Shown here: positions 9,073-17,039 of the stretch, one piece after another | How positions within the stretch are numbered: position 1 is the first letter of the stretch | Layout of the letters: each line of letters starts with the position of its first letter | Assembly: GCA_014730055.1 (NCBI GenBank) | Contig: WJIV01000285.1 | Coordinates: 1-35,150, forward strand | Direction: 5' to 3' | Length of the DNA stretch: 35,150 nucleotides | Source: Candidatus Bathyarchaeota archaeon | GTDB lineage: Archaea > Thermoproteota > Bathyarchaeia > TCS64 | Notes under the pieces: generated by a model | What the model was told of the DNA's origin: nothing | The model's input: the letters and a program-made list of their open reading frames with translations, nothing else | Database searches by the model: none | Translations under genes and position numbers: made by a program

Positions 9073-9471
9073 TTACTGCTCCTCCAGATACCTGAGAAGA
9101 TCCTCACGTTTAGTGAAGGTATAACTGAAGGCTTCCTTGAACATAATATCATCTTCTAACCTCTCATGGAAGTCATTGATATATTTGCTATTGACTTCAA
9201 TAAGACCTAAGATAGGTTTCATTGTCTCAACCGCTATTCCAATCTCCACCGCTAAATCTACATAGTATAACCCGTCTCGAGTAAAATGGGATATGAAGAT
9301 ATCTGCGTTCCTAATTAGAATTAAATTATTGAGGAAGATCTCCTCGTGAGGTATAGCGCTAGGTGTATCCCTATGTGAGTAGTAGACTGTATGTCCGTTC
9401 TTCTCGAGGAGGGCTGCAAGTTCATCGGTATCCTCGTGGTATTCTTCGGGGGCGCAGATAAATAATCTCAC
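9073..9471 (-). CDS. Nucleoside 2-deoxyribosyltransferase-like protein
   Basis: 132 aa, ATG start. It opens with a beta strand and acidic loop (MRLFICAPEEYHED). A central segment (NADIFISHFTRDGLYYVDLA, then EIGIAVETMKPILGL) matches the family pattern in which an Asp and a following Glu lie in the active site (D-x2-3-G-x4-E-x-G-A). Family enzymes cleave or exchange the base of 2'-deoxynucleosides or related nucleotides; many archaeal members act as nucleotide hydrolases. The usual D-x-R-x-x-D triplet is not obvious, so activity is uncertain. It is divergent from the P-loop ATPase gene. Confidence 0.7.
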   Translation of the reverse strand: MRLFICAPEEYHEDTDELAALLEKNGHTVYYSHRDTPSAIPHEEIFLNNLILIRNADIFISHFTRDGLYYVDLAVEIGIAVETMKPILGLIEVNSKYINDFHERLEDDIMFKEAFSYTFTKREDLLRYLEEQ

Positions 9472-9556
9472 AGCATCAATCAGCCCTTATCCCATTAAAA
9501 ATATTACGCGGTTACAGAGCCTACCCTTTTTAGACGCCATTTTGATTTCTTAGAAA

Positions 9557-10444
9557 GTGTGCACCTTGAAGTCCATATTTGTGTTTGGTTTATTCGAGGA
9601 CTCTCCTGGTAAGACCACCTTTAGTCGGGGGCTTCTACATAGCCTTAATGAGGCAGGTTTAAAACCCGCTCCCCTCAAGGCGAGGGCGGGGCATAATTAC
9701 TGGTACCAATATGATATGTTGCAGCCTTGCCTGAGGCAAGGAAGATTGTACTGTAGTGACATAATTAAACTAAGGGAAGCCTCAGGAATTGATGAACCCT
9801 ATGAAGTACTTAACCCAATTGATACTCTAATAACTCCCTTGGATTCTCGCTATTATCTTGAAAATGAGAACTCAAGAAGCTTGTATCTGGCAAATAATGA
9901 CTTGTTCAACCACTTCTCAATGGAACGACATACCAAAGTTGAGGATGACAAAATCAATAATACCATCCTGCTAAGAGAGACGCCGATGCATCTTGTTCCG
10001 GAAAAAACCCTTGAAAAGTTCTACCGAACCGATGACGAAGTAATAAAGATTGAAAATTTAGAAAACTGGAGTCATTTCTATGAGAGAAATGCCAACGAGT
10101 CAATAACTTCCTGTACCAATTATCTTGAGACACAAAATTATGATGTTTTGGTCTCGGAAGGGTTCTGTGATATCATCTATCATGCACCTAGAATTGAACA
10201 TGATGTAGTAATCGGCGTCTCACCAGGGTACACTGTAAAATATCCTCCAAAACGATTCAGTAAAGCCATTAAATACAAGTCTAGAGAAGGAAAAACCCAG
10301 TTTAAAGCATCAGAAATTATATCTTATATAAAACCAGAAAAAATTAACAAAATATCCCCTTTGACTTCAGCTGAGTTGAAGGATCTGGAAAAAGTTTCTG
10401 AGGCCTATTCCGAAACTATAAACTCCATAATGAATCAGATTTAG
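9557..10444 (+). CDS. P-loop ATPase of unknown function (dethiobiotin-synthetase/CobQ-like fold)
   Basis: 295 aa. A Walker A motif sits at the N-terminus (GLFEDSPGKTTFSRGLL, about residues 11-27; GKTT core), followed by the GLKPAPLKARAG segment. This K-P-x-K/R strand after helix 1 is typical of the dethiobiotin synthetase, CobQ and MinD-like group. A further strand (YDVLVSEGFCDI, about 196-207) resembles their Walker B region, and a C-terminal VVIGVSPGYTVKY strand looks like the base-recognition side. It is listed from GTG 9557; a TTG three codons later (MKSIFVFG) is equally possible. It is followed after 40 bp by a membrane protein. Partner and substrate are unknown. Confidence 0.72.
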   Translation: MCTLKSIFVFGLFEDSPGKTTFSRGLLHSLNEAGLKPAPLKARAGHNYWYQYDMLQPCLRQGRLYCSDIIKLREASGIDEPYEVLNPIDTLITPLDSRYYLENENSRSLYLANNDLFNHFSMERHTKVEDDKINNTILLRETPMHLVPEKTLEKFYRTDDEVIKIENLENWSHFYERNANESITSCTNYLETQNYDVLVSEGFCDIIYHAPRIEHDVVIGVSPGYTVKYPPKRFSKAIKYKSREGKTQFKASEIISYIKPEKINKISPLTSAELKDLEKVSEAYSETINSIMNQI

Positions 10445-10448
10445 CTTG

Positions 10449-10458
10449 AATATATTTA
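10449..10458 (+). promoter_or_regulatory. Putative TATA box for the membrane-protein gene
   Basis: AATATATTTA, immediately after the P-loop ATPase stop and centred about 31 bp before the ATG at 10485. This fits a leaderless or near-leaderless transcript starting at that ATG and argues against the upstream TTG at 10446 as start. Confidence 0.4.
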
Positions 10459-10484
10459 TCGATAATCAAGCAATATACATTGAT

Positions 10485-11573
10485 ATGAGTAACGTCGTCA
10501 GCCGGATATGGGAACCAGTCCGTAGAAGGGGGTCAGAGAGATATCTTCAAATCACAATACTGAGCTTTGCTGGTAGTGTATCCTTAACCAGGCTTATACT
10601 TGAACTGACAGGATACCCACAACTTGGAAATCAGGTGTATCATATAGCCCATGTGCTGTATGGAGGAGTATTATTATTCATCGCAGGATTACTACCCCAG
10701 ATATTCGCAAACAGATGGGTTTACACGTGGAACAGTATACTTACAGGAGTAGGCGTTGGGCTGTTTATTGATGAGGTCGGGAAATTCATAACCCAGAACA
10801 ACGACTATTTTTTCCCCGCAGCAGCACCGATTATCTACGCCTTCTTCCTTGTAACAGTGCTGTTATATGTCCGGATCAGCGGTGAGCCCAAGCTTGATGC
10901 CAGAGGTGAACTGTATATGATTCTTGAGAGTCTCAGCGAGGTTTTAGATCACTCACTGGAAATGGATGAGAGAAATGAGATTCAAAAGAGGTTGGAGAGA
11001 ATTACGGATAAAACAAAAAATCCCAACTACATAAAATTAAGTAAAGAATTAAAAGAGTTCATAGATTCGGATGCCCTAAAAATAATGCCGGAGAAAGAAA
11101 ACTTCTTCGATAAGGTTATCAATGTAATAAAATGGTTCGAAGATAAGTATATCACATCAGAGAGGCTGAAATTGTTTTTAATAATTAGCCTTTTTTTACT
11201 TGGTATACCCAGTTCATTAAGATTTATGCGATATTCATTTCTACTTGATAGTCAGTCTAAAATCGATTTCCTAAGTAAACTAGTATCGGAATTACCGGGC
11301 GGTTCAGATTATAGTTTGATGTGGGCAAGGATACACGTGATAATTGATGGGATAGTTGGGTTAATTCTGGGAACCAGTGCCATACTGATTATGATCGGGA
11401 AGAATAGATGGGGAAGTGAGTTAGGCTCATTGGCCTTATTAGTTAGCCTAGTTGCTGTAAATTTCGTTCTATTTTATATACAGCAATTCTCAAGCATAGC
11501 AATCGCTGCTTATCAATACTCAGTCTTGCAAGGTTTGTACTACTTTGAGAGAACTTTCATCAACTCTACGTAA
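10485..11573 (+). CDS. Multi-pass membrane protein of unknown function
   Basis: 362 aa from the ATG at 10485. An N-terminal block has about four membrane segments (residues 18-120), with a conserved-looking His-rich start (QVYHIAHVLYGG), a GVGVGLFIDEVGKFIT segment and a short loop before YFFPAAAPIIYAFF. A cytoplasmic helical domain of about 100 residues follows (DARGELYMILESLSEV, then charged helices). The C-terminal block has three segments (about 230-345). The Asp/Glu in the third segment and the His in the second could be functional, but I recognise no family. It lies directly after the P-loop ATPase, so the two may act together; that is inference from order only. Confidence 0.75.
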   Translation: MSNVVSRIWEPVRRRGSERYLQITILSFAGSVSLTRLILELTGYPQLGNQVYHIAHVLYGGVLLFIAGLLPQIFANRWVYTWNSILTGVGVGLFIDEVGKFITQNNDYFFPAAAPIIYAFFLVTVLLYVRISGEPKLDARGELYMILESLSEVLDHSLEMDERNEIQKRLERITDKTKNPNYIKLSKELKEFIDSDALKIMPEKENFFDKVINVIKWFEDKYITSERLKLFLIISLFLLGIPSSLRFMRYSFLLDSQSKIDFLSKLVSELPGGSDYSLMWARIHVIIDGIVGLILGTSAILIMIGKNRWGSELGSLALLVSLVAVNFVLFYIQQFSSIAIAAYQYSVLQGLYYFERTFINST

Positions 11574-11602
11574 TAATTGAATATCAAAATAATAATTGAT
11601 TT

Positions 11603-12940
11603 TCAAGCAAGATCTGAATCATCACGTAAGACCAGCGGTAGCATTTTCGACTCGTAATCTTTTCTCCAAATATATGGTGGATGTAAAATTATGCCTTCAT
11701 GAGGGTTAGCTGAAAAACTTGTACCTCTTTGGCCATAAGTTTCAAGATATGTATAGTGGCCAACTCTATGACAATATGCGGCGTCTCCCCATCCAAAGTA
11801 GCCATAGAAAAAGTATCGGACCCATGATCTATCTCCATTTTCATTCAATTCACATGGCCCGGTTATTCCATAGTGATTACGGGCTATTCTCGGGAGGACT
11901 TTGGAGATTTCCTCGCCTGTTTCCCTTTCTTCAACTGCTGAGAGGGCTAAAATCCAGCATCCGTCGTAAATATTTGCTGTGTAAAAGTCAAGGGGCAGAT
12001 CGAATTTACTTGAGAATATTTTATCTATTCTAACGAATTCTTCATTATAGATGTGAGAGTTTTCAGGCCCAATTAATTTGATCTGTGAGACAGCTGAACC
12101 CGCATTTTCTAAAATTTGAGGATCTAAAGTGGTTGAGTCTGTACCAAACCATCTGGCTTTCATTAGTTCAGGGTAGTCAGATGCATCAAGTAATATGTCG
12201 GAAGCTTCACCGAGACCTATGTAGAAGATTCCCACGTTATCATTTCTGTATTTTTCTAACGCATTTAAGTAATTGTAATTTAGCTCATCCAAAGTTTGGC
12301 TGTAGTTACTCTCATCGATTGAATAGATGCTTCGGCCAGCGATCTCTATTCTCTCATTCTTACTTGCGGTTTCAAACTTTCTAGATATTTCTTTTCCCCA
12401 CTCGTCTCCTCTTTGAATTATTACTACAGTAGTTATATTTGATTGAACAATTATCTTAGCTACGGCTTCAGTCATCCTGCTGTCATCGGGACATAATCTG
12501 AAACAGTAATCTTCTTTTGAAAACAACGGGGATGTGGATGCGGGGCTGATTACAGTGATACCTTCTTTATTAATATATTCAAGGGAAGATTCAAGTTGTG
12601 AGTTCCACCCATATCCAAGAATGAGGTTTATACCCTGTTCTCTGTAATATTTAGTAAGATTTAACGCGGTTTCTGGGTTTGAGTATGCATTTGAAACGAT
12701 GTACTCAAACTGGAGGTTAATTCCAGTTTCATTACAATAGTTATTAATCTCGTTTTGAGCTAGGTTAGCGATAAATTGATATTTTGGAGCGAGTTCCTCC
12801 GAGGGACTAATTACCCCTATTCTAACTGTATCTTTTCTTAAACTGTCATTATCTTGTTTCCAGACTATTCCAAGTGTTAAAACGTAAATAAGTAAGAAGA
12901 GCATCCATATTTTTCTGCGATCGAAATTTCTTAAAATCAA
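11603..12940 (-). CDS. ABC-type branched-chain amino acid/amide-binding protein (Peripla_BP_6)
   Basis: 445 aa with an uncleaved N-terminal membrane anchor (about residues 11-27) and no lipobox. A type-1 periplasmic-binding fold follows: RIGVISPSEELAPKYQFIA (about 40-58), LILGYGWNSQLESSL, GITVISPASTSPLF (the substrate-contact loop of the LivJ/AmiC class), FRLCPDDSRMTEAVAKI and VVIIQRGDEWGKEI. The start is TTG at 12940. It lies 73 bp downstream of the acetamidase/formamidase gene on the same strand, the arrangement seen with short-chain amide receptors (AmiC/FmdD), so an amide ligand is a fair guess. No permease or ATPase genes of this transporter are in the window. Confidence 0.85.
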   Translation of the reverse strand: MILRNFDRRKIWMLFLLIYVLTLGIVWKQDNDSLRKDTVRIGVISPSEELAPKYQFIANLAQNEINNYCNETGINLQFEYIVSNAYSNPETALNLTKYYREQGINLILGYGWNSQLESSLEYINKEGITVISPASTSPLFSKEDYCFRLCPDDSRMTEAVAKIIVQSNITTVVIIQRGDEWGKEISRKFETASKNERIEIAGRSIYSIDESNYSQTLDELNYNYLNALEKYRNDNVGIFYIGLGEASDILLDASDYPELMKARWFGTDSTTLDPQILENAGSAVSQIKLIGPENSHIYNEEFVRIDKIFSSKFDLPLDFYTANIYDGCWILALSAVEERETGEEISKVLPRIARNHYGITGPCELNENGDRSWVRYFFYGYFGWGDAAYCHRVGHYTYLETYGQRGTSFSANPHEGIILHPPYIWRKDYESKMLPLVLRDDSDLA

Positions 12941-13013
12941 TCCAACAATATGTCGATTTGGACCCTTGTTAATCTTTTTGAAAAGAATATTTTACAAATA
13001 GAATGTAATAGAA

Positions 13014-13967
13014 TTAAAGAAACTTCTTTGGATATTTGGCTACAACTGTATAATTCGGATCCACAACATTCCCTACTCTACATCTACCAAGCTGAGATAG
13101 AACCTGAATTGCATCCAGCTTATCGAATCCGTACTCATCACAGAGCCATTTGACCAGTTCTACGTGGGCAATTTTGTACGCCTCCATAAGTGGGCGCCCG
13201 CTACCTGCGACCATTATCCAGTCCTTATCTATCAATCGAGGCCATTCTATCTGCTTATCTTTTATTAAATCGACTTTTAGATGGACCTCTGCAGTTGTCT
13301 CTAGAGCTACACCACACAGTTCACCGTCTCCTTGGGCCGCATGTATGTCGCCTAGAACAAGGTAACTACCTTCTGCGAATACTGGTAGGTGTATTGTTGT
13401 ATCCTCTTTTGTTTCAACGCAGTCTAGGTTTCCACCGTATTCGCCGGGGGTTAGAGACATCTCGACTCTTCCATATCTTGGCGCTATCCCTATTGATCCG
13501 ATAAATGGGTGCAGGGGTATAGTTAATTCACCTATTCTACTGTTTGGTAATTCTAGGCGCCCTTGATTTTTTAGTAAATCTAGCTCCCATTCATACTTTT
13601 TTCTAGTCATAGGTTCATTCAGTAGTAGGCTTCGTCCCGGTGCTTCTTCAGTGAGGGATCCAAAACCTGGGAGTATTGAAGAATATGCCGAGGGTCTGTT
13701 TAGTTTAATCTTTGAGATCTCAACTACGAGTGTGTCCCCCTCCTCTGAGCCATCAATATAGAAAGGGCCTGTTAGTGGGTTAGATCTATTAAGTGTTGTT
13801 CCGGGGATTTTCTGCCTCATTTCTTCCGGTATCGGGTCATTCTTCTCATCATTTCCACCTGCATCTACTGTTGTTGTGATAATTGTATCTCCTGGCTTGA
13901 CAAGGAGAGCGGGATCGTTTCTACCATAAGTATTGTAGTAAATTTCCGGGGTAAACCTGTGAATCAT
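13014..13967 (-). CDS. Acetamidase/formamidase family amidohydrolase
   Basis: Hydrolyses short amides to acid and ammonia; cytoplasmic, 317 aa, typical length for the prokaryotic FmdA_AmdA family. Family signs in order: ALLVKPGDTIITTTVDAGG near the N-terminus, NPLTGPFYIDGSEEGDTLVV (about residues 65-85), a HPFIGSIGIAPRYG segment (about 155-168), PGEYGGNLDC, and the very characteristic LVLGDIHAAQGDGELCG (about 208-224), which carries metal and active-site residues. I choose ATG 13967 over the TTG at 13976. It probably forms an operon with the downstream binding protein, which may supply or sense amides. Confidence 0.93.
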   Translation of the reverse strand: MIHRFTPEIYYNTYGRNDPALLVKPGDTIITTTVDAGGNDEKNDPIPEEMRQKIPGTTLNRSNPLTGPFYIDGSEEGDTLVVEISKIKLNRPSAYSSILPGFGSLTEEAPGRSLLLNEPMTRKKYEWELDLLKNQGRLELPNSRIGELTIPLHPFIGSIGIAPRYGRVEMSLTPGEYGGNLDCVETKEDTTIHLPVFAEGSYLVLGDIHAAQGDGELCGVALETTAEVHLKVDLIKDKQIEWPRLIDKDWIMVAGSGRPLMEAYKIAHVELVKWLCDEYGFDKLDAIQVLSQLGRCRVGNVVDPNYTVVAKYPKKFL

Positions 13968-14490
13968 ATAAACCAAAATGTATTATCCGAATACCCGATA
14001 AAATTTTTACTAAAAAATTCGGTGATCCCGATAATTCTACTTTCAGTCCTGAGAAAAGGAATGGCGCTATAGAACAGGTAATACTGTGTAATGTGAGCGG
14101 TCTGCCTTTTTTCCCCAGTTCTCTAGTCAGTTAGTCATTTTTTATATCTACACTTTTTGCCATGTGAATAGGTAGCCTCATTCTACACATATTGCTGTAG
14201 TTGATGCAGCTACTGTAGCTGTATTTGTTTTCACATCCTCCTCGACACAGTCTCTGCTACAGTTGATATAGAAAAACAGATTTTCTAATTATCTTTAATA
14301 ATATTATTAATTTCATCTCAAAGAATAAAATGAGATATTAGATTAAAAACTTGATATCTCAAGAGATGAAGAAAAGATGAAATCCATCAAAAATCTTGGT
14401 AGTCTCCAAGAAAAGCCTGGTAACAGACTGAGGTATTATGGGCTGTCAAAATATCACAACTAGCTAATTAGTAATCAAGATTGTACATTT
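13968..14490. other. Non-coding stretch without recognisable gene
   Basis: 523 bp, AT-rich, with stops in all frames. I see no tRNA and no convincing ORF. A short segment around 14190-14260 has partly self-complementary CTGTAG/CTACAG words. It begins the decayed accessory region. Confidence 0.5.
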
Positions 14491-14514
14491 AGTGAAGGCA
14501 GTGAAGGCAACTTA
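14491..14514 (+). repeat. 9-bp tandem repeat, left copy of a distant inverted repeat
   Basis: Two perfect units of AGTGAAGGC followed by AACTTA. The same 24 bases occur inverted at 18152-18175, with similarity continuing one mismatch further (AGG). An octamer G run follows at about 14516-14525. Confidence 0.85.
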
Positions 14515-14551
14515 GAGGGGGGGGCTTTCCCAACTTTATACTTAGGACCAA

Positions 14552-14999
14552 TTTATGAATAAACAACGATTAGGTTAGCTACAACAACAACTTATGTAGC
14601 TTTTGGATTTTTTTGGGTTTCCTTTCAATGTTTTCTATTTTATATTCTGATTGCAAAGAGTGATCTAAAGTTGGTATCAAATGTTCTATGAGTTGATATC
14701 GGTGTCCATACATATCCTCCTACTTTATTTTTTGTCTTAATACTCATAGGATTAGCAGTAGTTTATTATTAGTTGATTCGATTACTTATTCAAGGTAAAG
14801 TGTATTGATACTAGATTCCCTGTTTCTATCCCTAATGGTGGTTTTATCATTTCTATTGGCAATAGAATTTATCAAGATAACAATCGAAAACCCTCGTCTA
14901 TTCCTTGGCATAGGCAACTACAGTTGGGATAGGTTTATCGAGCTTTTCCAGCCAAAACGAAATTATTCCATACTGGAAAAACCAGAAAATCAAAAGTAG
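14552..14999 (+). pseudogene. Probable remnant of a small membrane protein
   Basis: One plus-strand frame reads TTTTYVAFGFFWVSFQCF and then FYILIAKSDLKLVSNVL (about 14580-14690). After an in-frame TGA it continues through TYPPTLFFVLILIGLAVVYY to about 14772. A third hydrophobic piece (SLMVVLSFLLAIEFIKITIE) follows in another frame at 14805-14999. Three consecutive membrane-helix-like segments interrupted by stops suggest a decayed membrane-protein gene. No family is recognised. The AT-rich composition could mimic hydrophobic codons by chance, so confidence is limited. Confidence 0.3.
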
Positions 15000-15025
15000 T
15001 TTAATTGGAATATATTTAAATGAAA

Positions 15026-15156
15026 GCCTGGTTTTACTGATTGGAAATTGTTACAATTGCTGCTGAACCGGGACGCTGAGCACTGAGATGGGTTTTTAAG
15101 TGCATCTGGGCTTTGGCGCAGATGATTACTGCATCTCCACGCAAGAACATTCGGGT
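15026..15156 (+). ncRNA. Structured RNA candidate, copy A
   Basis: About 131 nt, homologous to 22208-22332. Shared blocks in the same order are GAGATGGGT (15085-15093), GGGCTTTGGCGC (15108-15119), CTCCA (15135-15139) and GCAAGAACA (15141-15149). A closing stem pairs 15026-15031 (GCCTGG) with 15151-15156 (TCGGGT) using G-U pairs. Relative to copy B it has a compensatory A-U to G-C change at 15030/15152. An internal stem of ACGCT with GGCGC is also shared. Two local AGATG/CATCT hairpins are specific to this copy. There is no ORF across it and no leader relationship to a gene, since the next gene is on the opposite strand. Family unknown to me. Confidence 0.55.
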
Positions 15157-15285
15157 ATCTTCATTTTATTGAGTTATAAGAAAATAGGGCATTTAAAAAA
15201 CGTAAATGAATCTGTGTTAATATTCCTATTAAAGGTTTTTAAGGTTGAGGAGACGAATAAAATCTGGCTTACAAAATCTAAAATT

Positions 15286-15750
15286 TTATTTAATCACTAA
15301 TACGGGCTTTGTACAGGATTCTACGACCCTCCTGCTGGTGCTCCCCAGGATCCATCCGGTGATCCCACCGAGACCCCTGCTACCAATTACTATCAGATCA
15401 TAACCATCATTCTCAGCCAATTCGATAATAATCTGACTCGGCCTGCCCTCCAGCAGCTCCGTATCCAGCTCTACATCAGGGTATTCCTCCTTTAACTCCT
15501 TAGATACCTTCTTTAAACTATCAGAGTAGAACTCCCTCATATCCTCCTGGATCTCAGCCATCTCACGCCCCGTGTACATCGACCCGGCGGCTCCGACATC
15601 TGAGTAGATAGGTATCATGACCCTGGGCACAACGGACAGTATCGTTACCTCCGAGCTGGTTAGATCCGCTAGACTAATTCCCTGAACAAGAGCGTGCTTG
15701 GATGGCTCCGAGCCATCATAAGCAATCAGGATCCTCATTTCCTTCTTCAT
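15286..15750 (-). CDS. Universal stress protein (UspA family)
   Basis: 154 aa, ATG start. The N-terminal RILIAYDGSEPSKHAL strand and helix (about residues 6-21) and the ATP-binding signature near the C-terminus (GSRGLGGITGWILGSTSRRV, about 122-141: G-2x-G-9x-G-S) are complete, so this is the ATP-binding class. A helical middle insertion (about 50-85) with GAAGSMYTGREMAE and a charged stretch is normal for archaeal members. Role: nucleotide-dependent stress or energy-status protein; partner unknown. It is an intact gene with noticeably higher GC than the decayed DNA around it. It may be a monocistronic unit; a TATA-like TTATTAATA lies just upstream on its strand. Confidence 0.92.
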   Translation of the reverse strand: MKKEMRILIAYDGSEPSKHALVQGISLADLTSSEVTILSVVPRVMIPIYSDVGAAGSMYTGREMAEIQEDMREFYSDSLKKVSKELKEEYPDVELDTELLEGRPSQIIIELAENDGYDLIVIGSRGLGGITGWILGSTSRRVVESCTKPVLVIK

Positions 15751-16556
15751 AACATTTAACGAGAATAATTCCCTGTATTAATAACCTACGAAATTTCAAC
15801 CATTATTATAGAAGTCATCTTAAACTGGGAACTAATATGGTATGGATTTTCCCGGCCGTATTCTTCGGGGTGTCTCTCGCCTGCTAAGAGCTTGGATGGA
15901 CTATCTTCAAATGTGTCTCGTGCACTATATGATGGTTTTCTTGACTTGAATCTCTATTAAAACAGTTAAGTTGGCCCAGCTAATACAAGGAATGAGAACA
16001 TGCCCAGATCCTGCTACCGCATCTGACTTGGAAATATAATCATTCTTACTATATTTTCTGTGGCTAATTCATTTGTACCTTAACCACATTTGAATACACT
16101 ATAGAGAATTCCATTAAATGGTGGTGTTAACCTGTAGGTATGTAGAAATCGGATGTTTGAAACGTATTTCTGAGGATGGCAAAGGACTATTTCATTAATT
16201 CTAGGGGTTACTTGGTAGATGTAAGGCGAAACTACCCTGGGCTAGGAGGTAACTTTCTACTTGTTTCATGAGTGTTATAGCAGGGATGATAGATTCTTCT
16301 TTTATTCCGACGATACAGATCTTTAGGGTTTTTTGGCCAGGAGGCTTTAGTATAAAGATTACTTCCCTTTGTAGGTGTTGATGATAGTGGATAACAAGGT
16401 TGAGCCACGGGTGATTCCTAGGCGAACCTCTCATTCCTCAATTTTTTATTCTGATGTTCTTCTGTTAACTATTTTTTGGTAATATGATATTTGCTTTTCT
16501 CATTGGGCCTAATGTATATACATGGTTGTACATATTTTTAGATATCTCTAAAGAGC
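15751..16556. other. Non-coding or decayed stretch
   Basis: About 800 bp with no gene I can support. The longest open frames (for example minus 16201-16434, 77 aa) show no recognisable domain. The N-terminal catalytic domain of the ligase whose C-terminus begins at 16692 should lie here if it had been intact, but none of its motifs (K-x-D-G, EIKWDG-like) are seen in any frame. Confidence 0.5.
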
Positions 16557-16570
16557 ATATAGAGAATAAT

Positions 16571-16700
16571 AAACATACTAACGGGATCATAGGACCAAGT
16601 TTAACGATGCTTGGACCGGTAAAGGATGGAGGAAGAATAACCTTCACCACAGCACCAGGCTGCTGGGGTCCCATGATCACACCAACGATACGTGGAGGGC
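16571..16700 (+). pseudogene. Gene fragment, possibly the N-terminus of an acetamidase/formamidase-like protein
   Basis: A plus-strand frame reads IIGPSLTMLGPVKDGG, then RITFTTAPGCWGPMITPTIR, ending in GG at the point where ligase sequence begins in another frame. The Gly/Pro-rich pattern (APGCWGPMITP) is strongly protein-like and resembles the start of some acetamidase/formamidase-type proteins, from memory only. The frame loses all sense after about 16700, so this looks like the 5' part of a gene cut off by a deletion or recombination. Confidence 0.3.
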
Positions 16701-17039
16701 GAGAGGAAACACTTTGGTACACTGCTACTGGGGTACTACGAAGACGAGAAACTCAGGTACGCTGGAAAAGTTGGTACTGGTTTCTCTGATGAAGATCTGA
16801 AGGACATAGGAAACAAACTCGAAAACCTGGACTGGGATGTATCTCCATATGATGACTCAGTGGGTGACTCGGATGTTCACTGGGTCAAACCGGAGCTAGT
16901 CTGCGAGGTCAAGTTCACGGAATGGACAGATGAAGGTAAACTTAGGCACCCAGCTTTCCTTGGCCTAAGAAGGGATAAGGATCCAGAAAAAGTTGTGAAG
17001 GAGACCCCGAGAGAGAGAGATCATAATGGAAGTAGATGA
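16692..17039 (+). pseudogene. ligD: Truncated LigD-type DNA ligase: C-terminal OB-fold domain only
   Basis: The open frame gives the OB-fold (DNA_ligase_A_C) domain of the ATP-dependent ligases used in bacterial-type end joining: FGTLLLGYYEDEKLRYAGKV then GTGFSDEDL (about 16710-16800), WVKPELVCEVKFTEWTDEGK then LRHPAFLGLRRDK (about 16883-16980), closing with a VV(K/R)E tail. The nucleotidyltransferase domain with the adenylated lysine is absent: a TGA at 16674 closes the frame 18 bases before the GTG. On its own this domain cannot seal DNA, so the gene is best read as 5'-deleted. It overlaps the start of the polymerase gene by 14 bases, preserving the original ligase-polymerase operon. Confidence 0.8.

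Noticed and set aside
14041..14120. Possible third member of the structured RNA family (ATGGCGC...AGAACAGG)
   Set aside because: It shares only short words, without the GAGATGGGT or GCAAGAACA blocks or a closing stem.
16201..16434. 77-aa minus-strand frame (PPGQKTLKICIVGI)
   Set aside because: No domain, start signal or partner. It lies in a decayed region, so a chance frame cannot be excluded.
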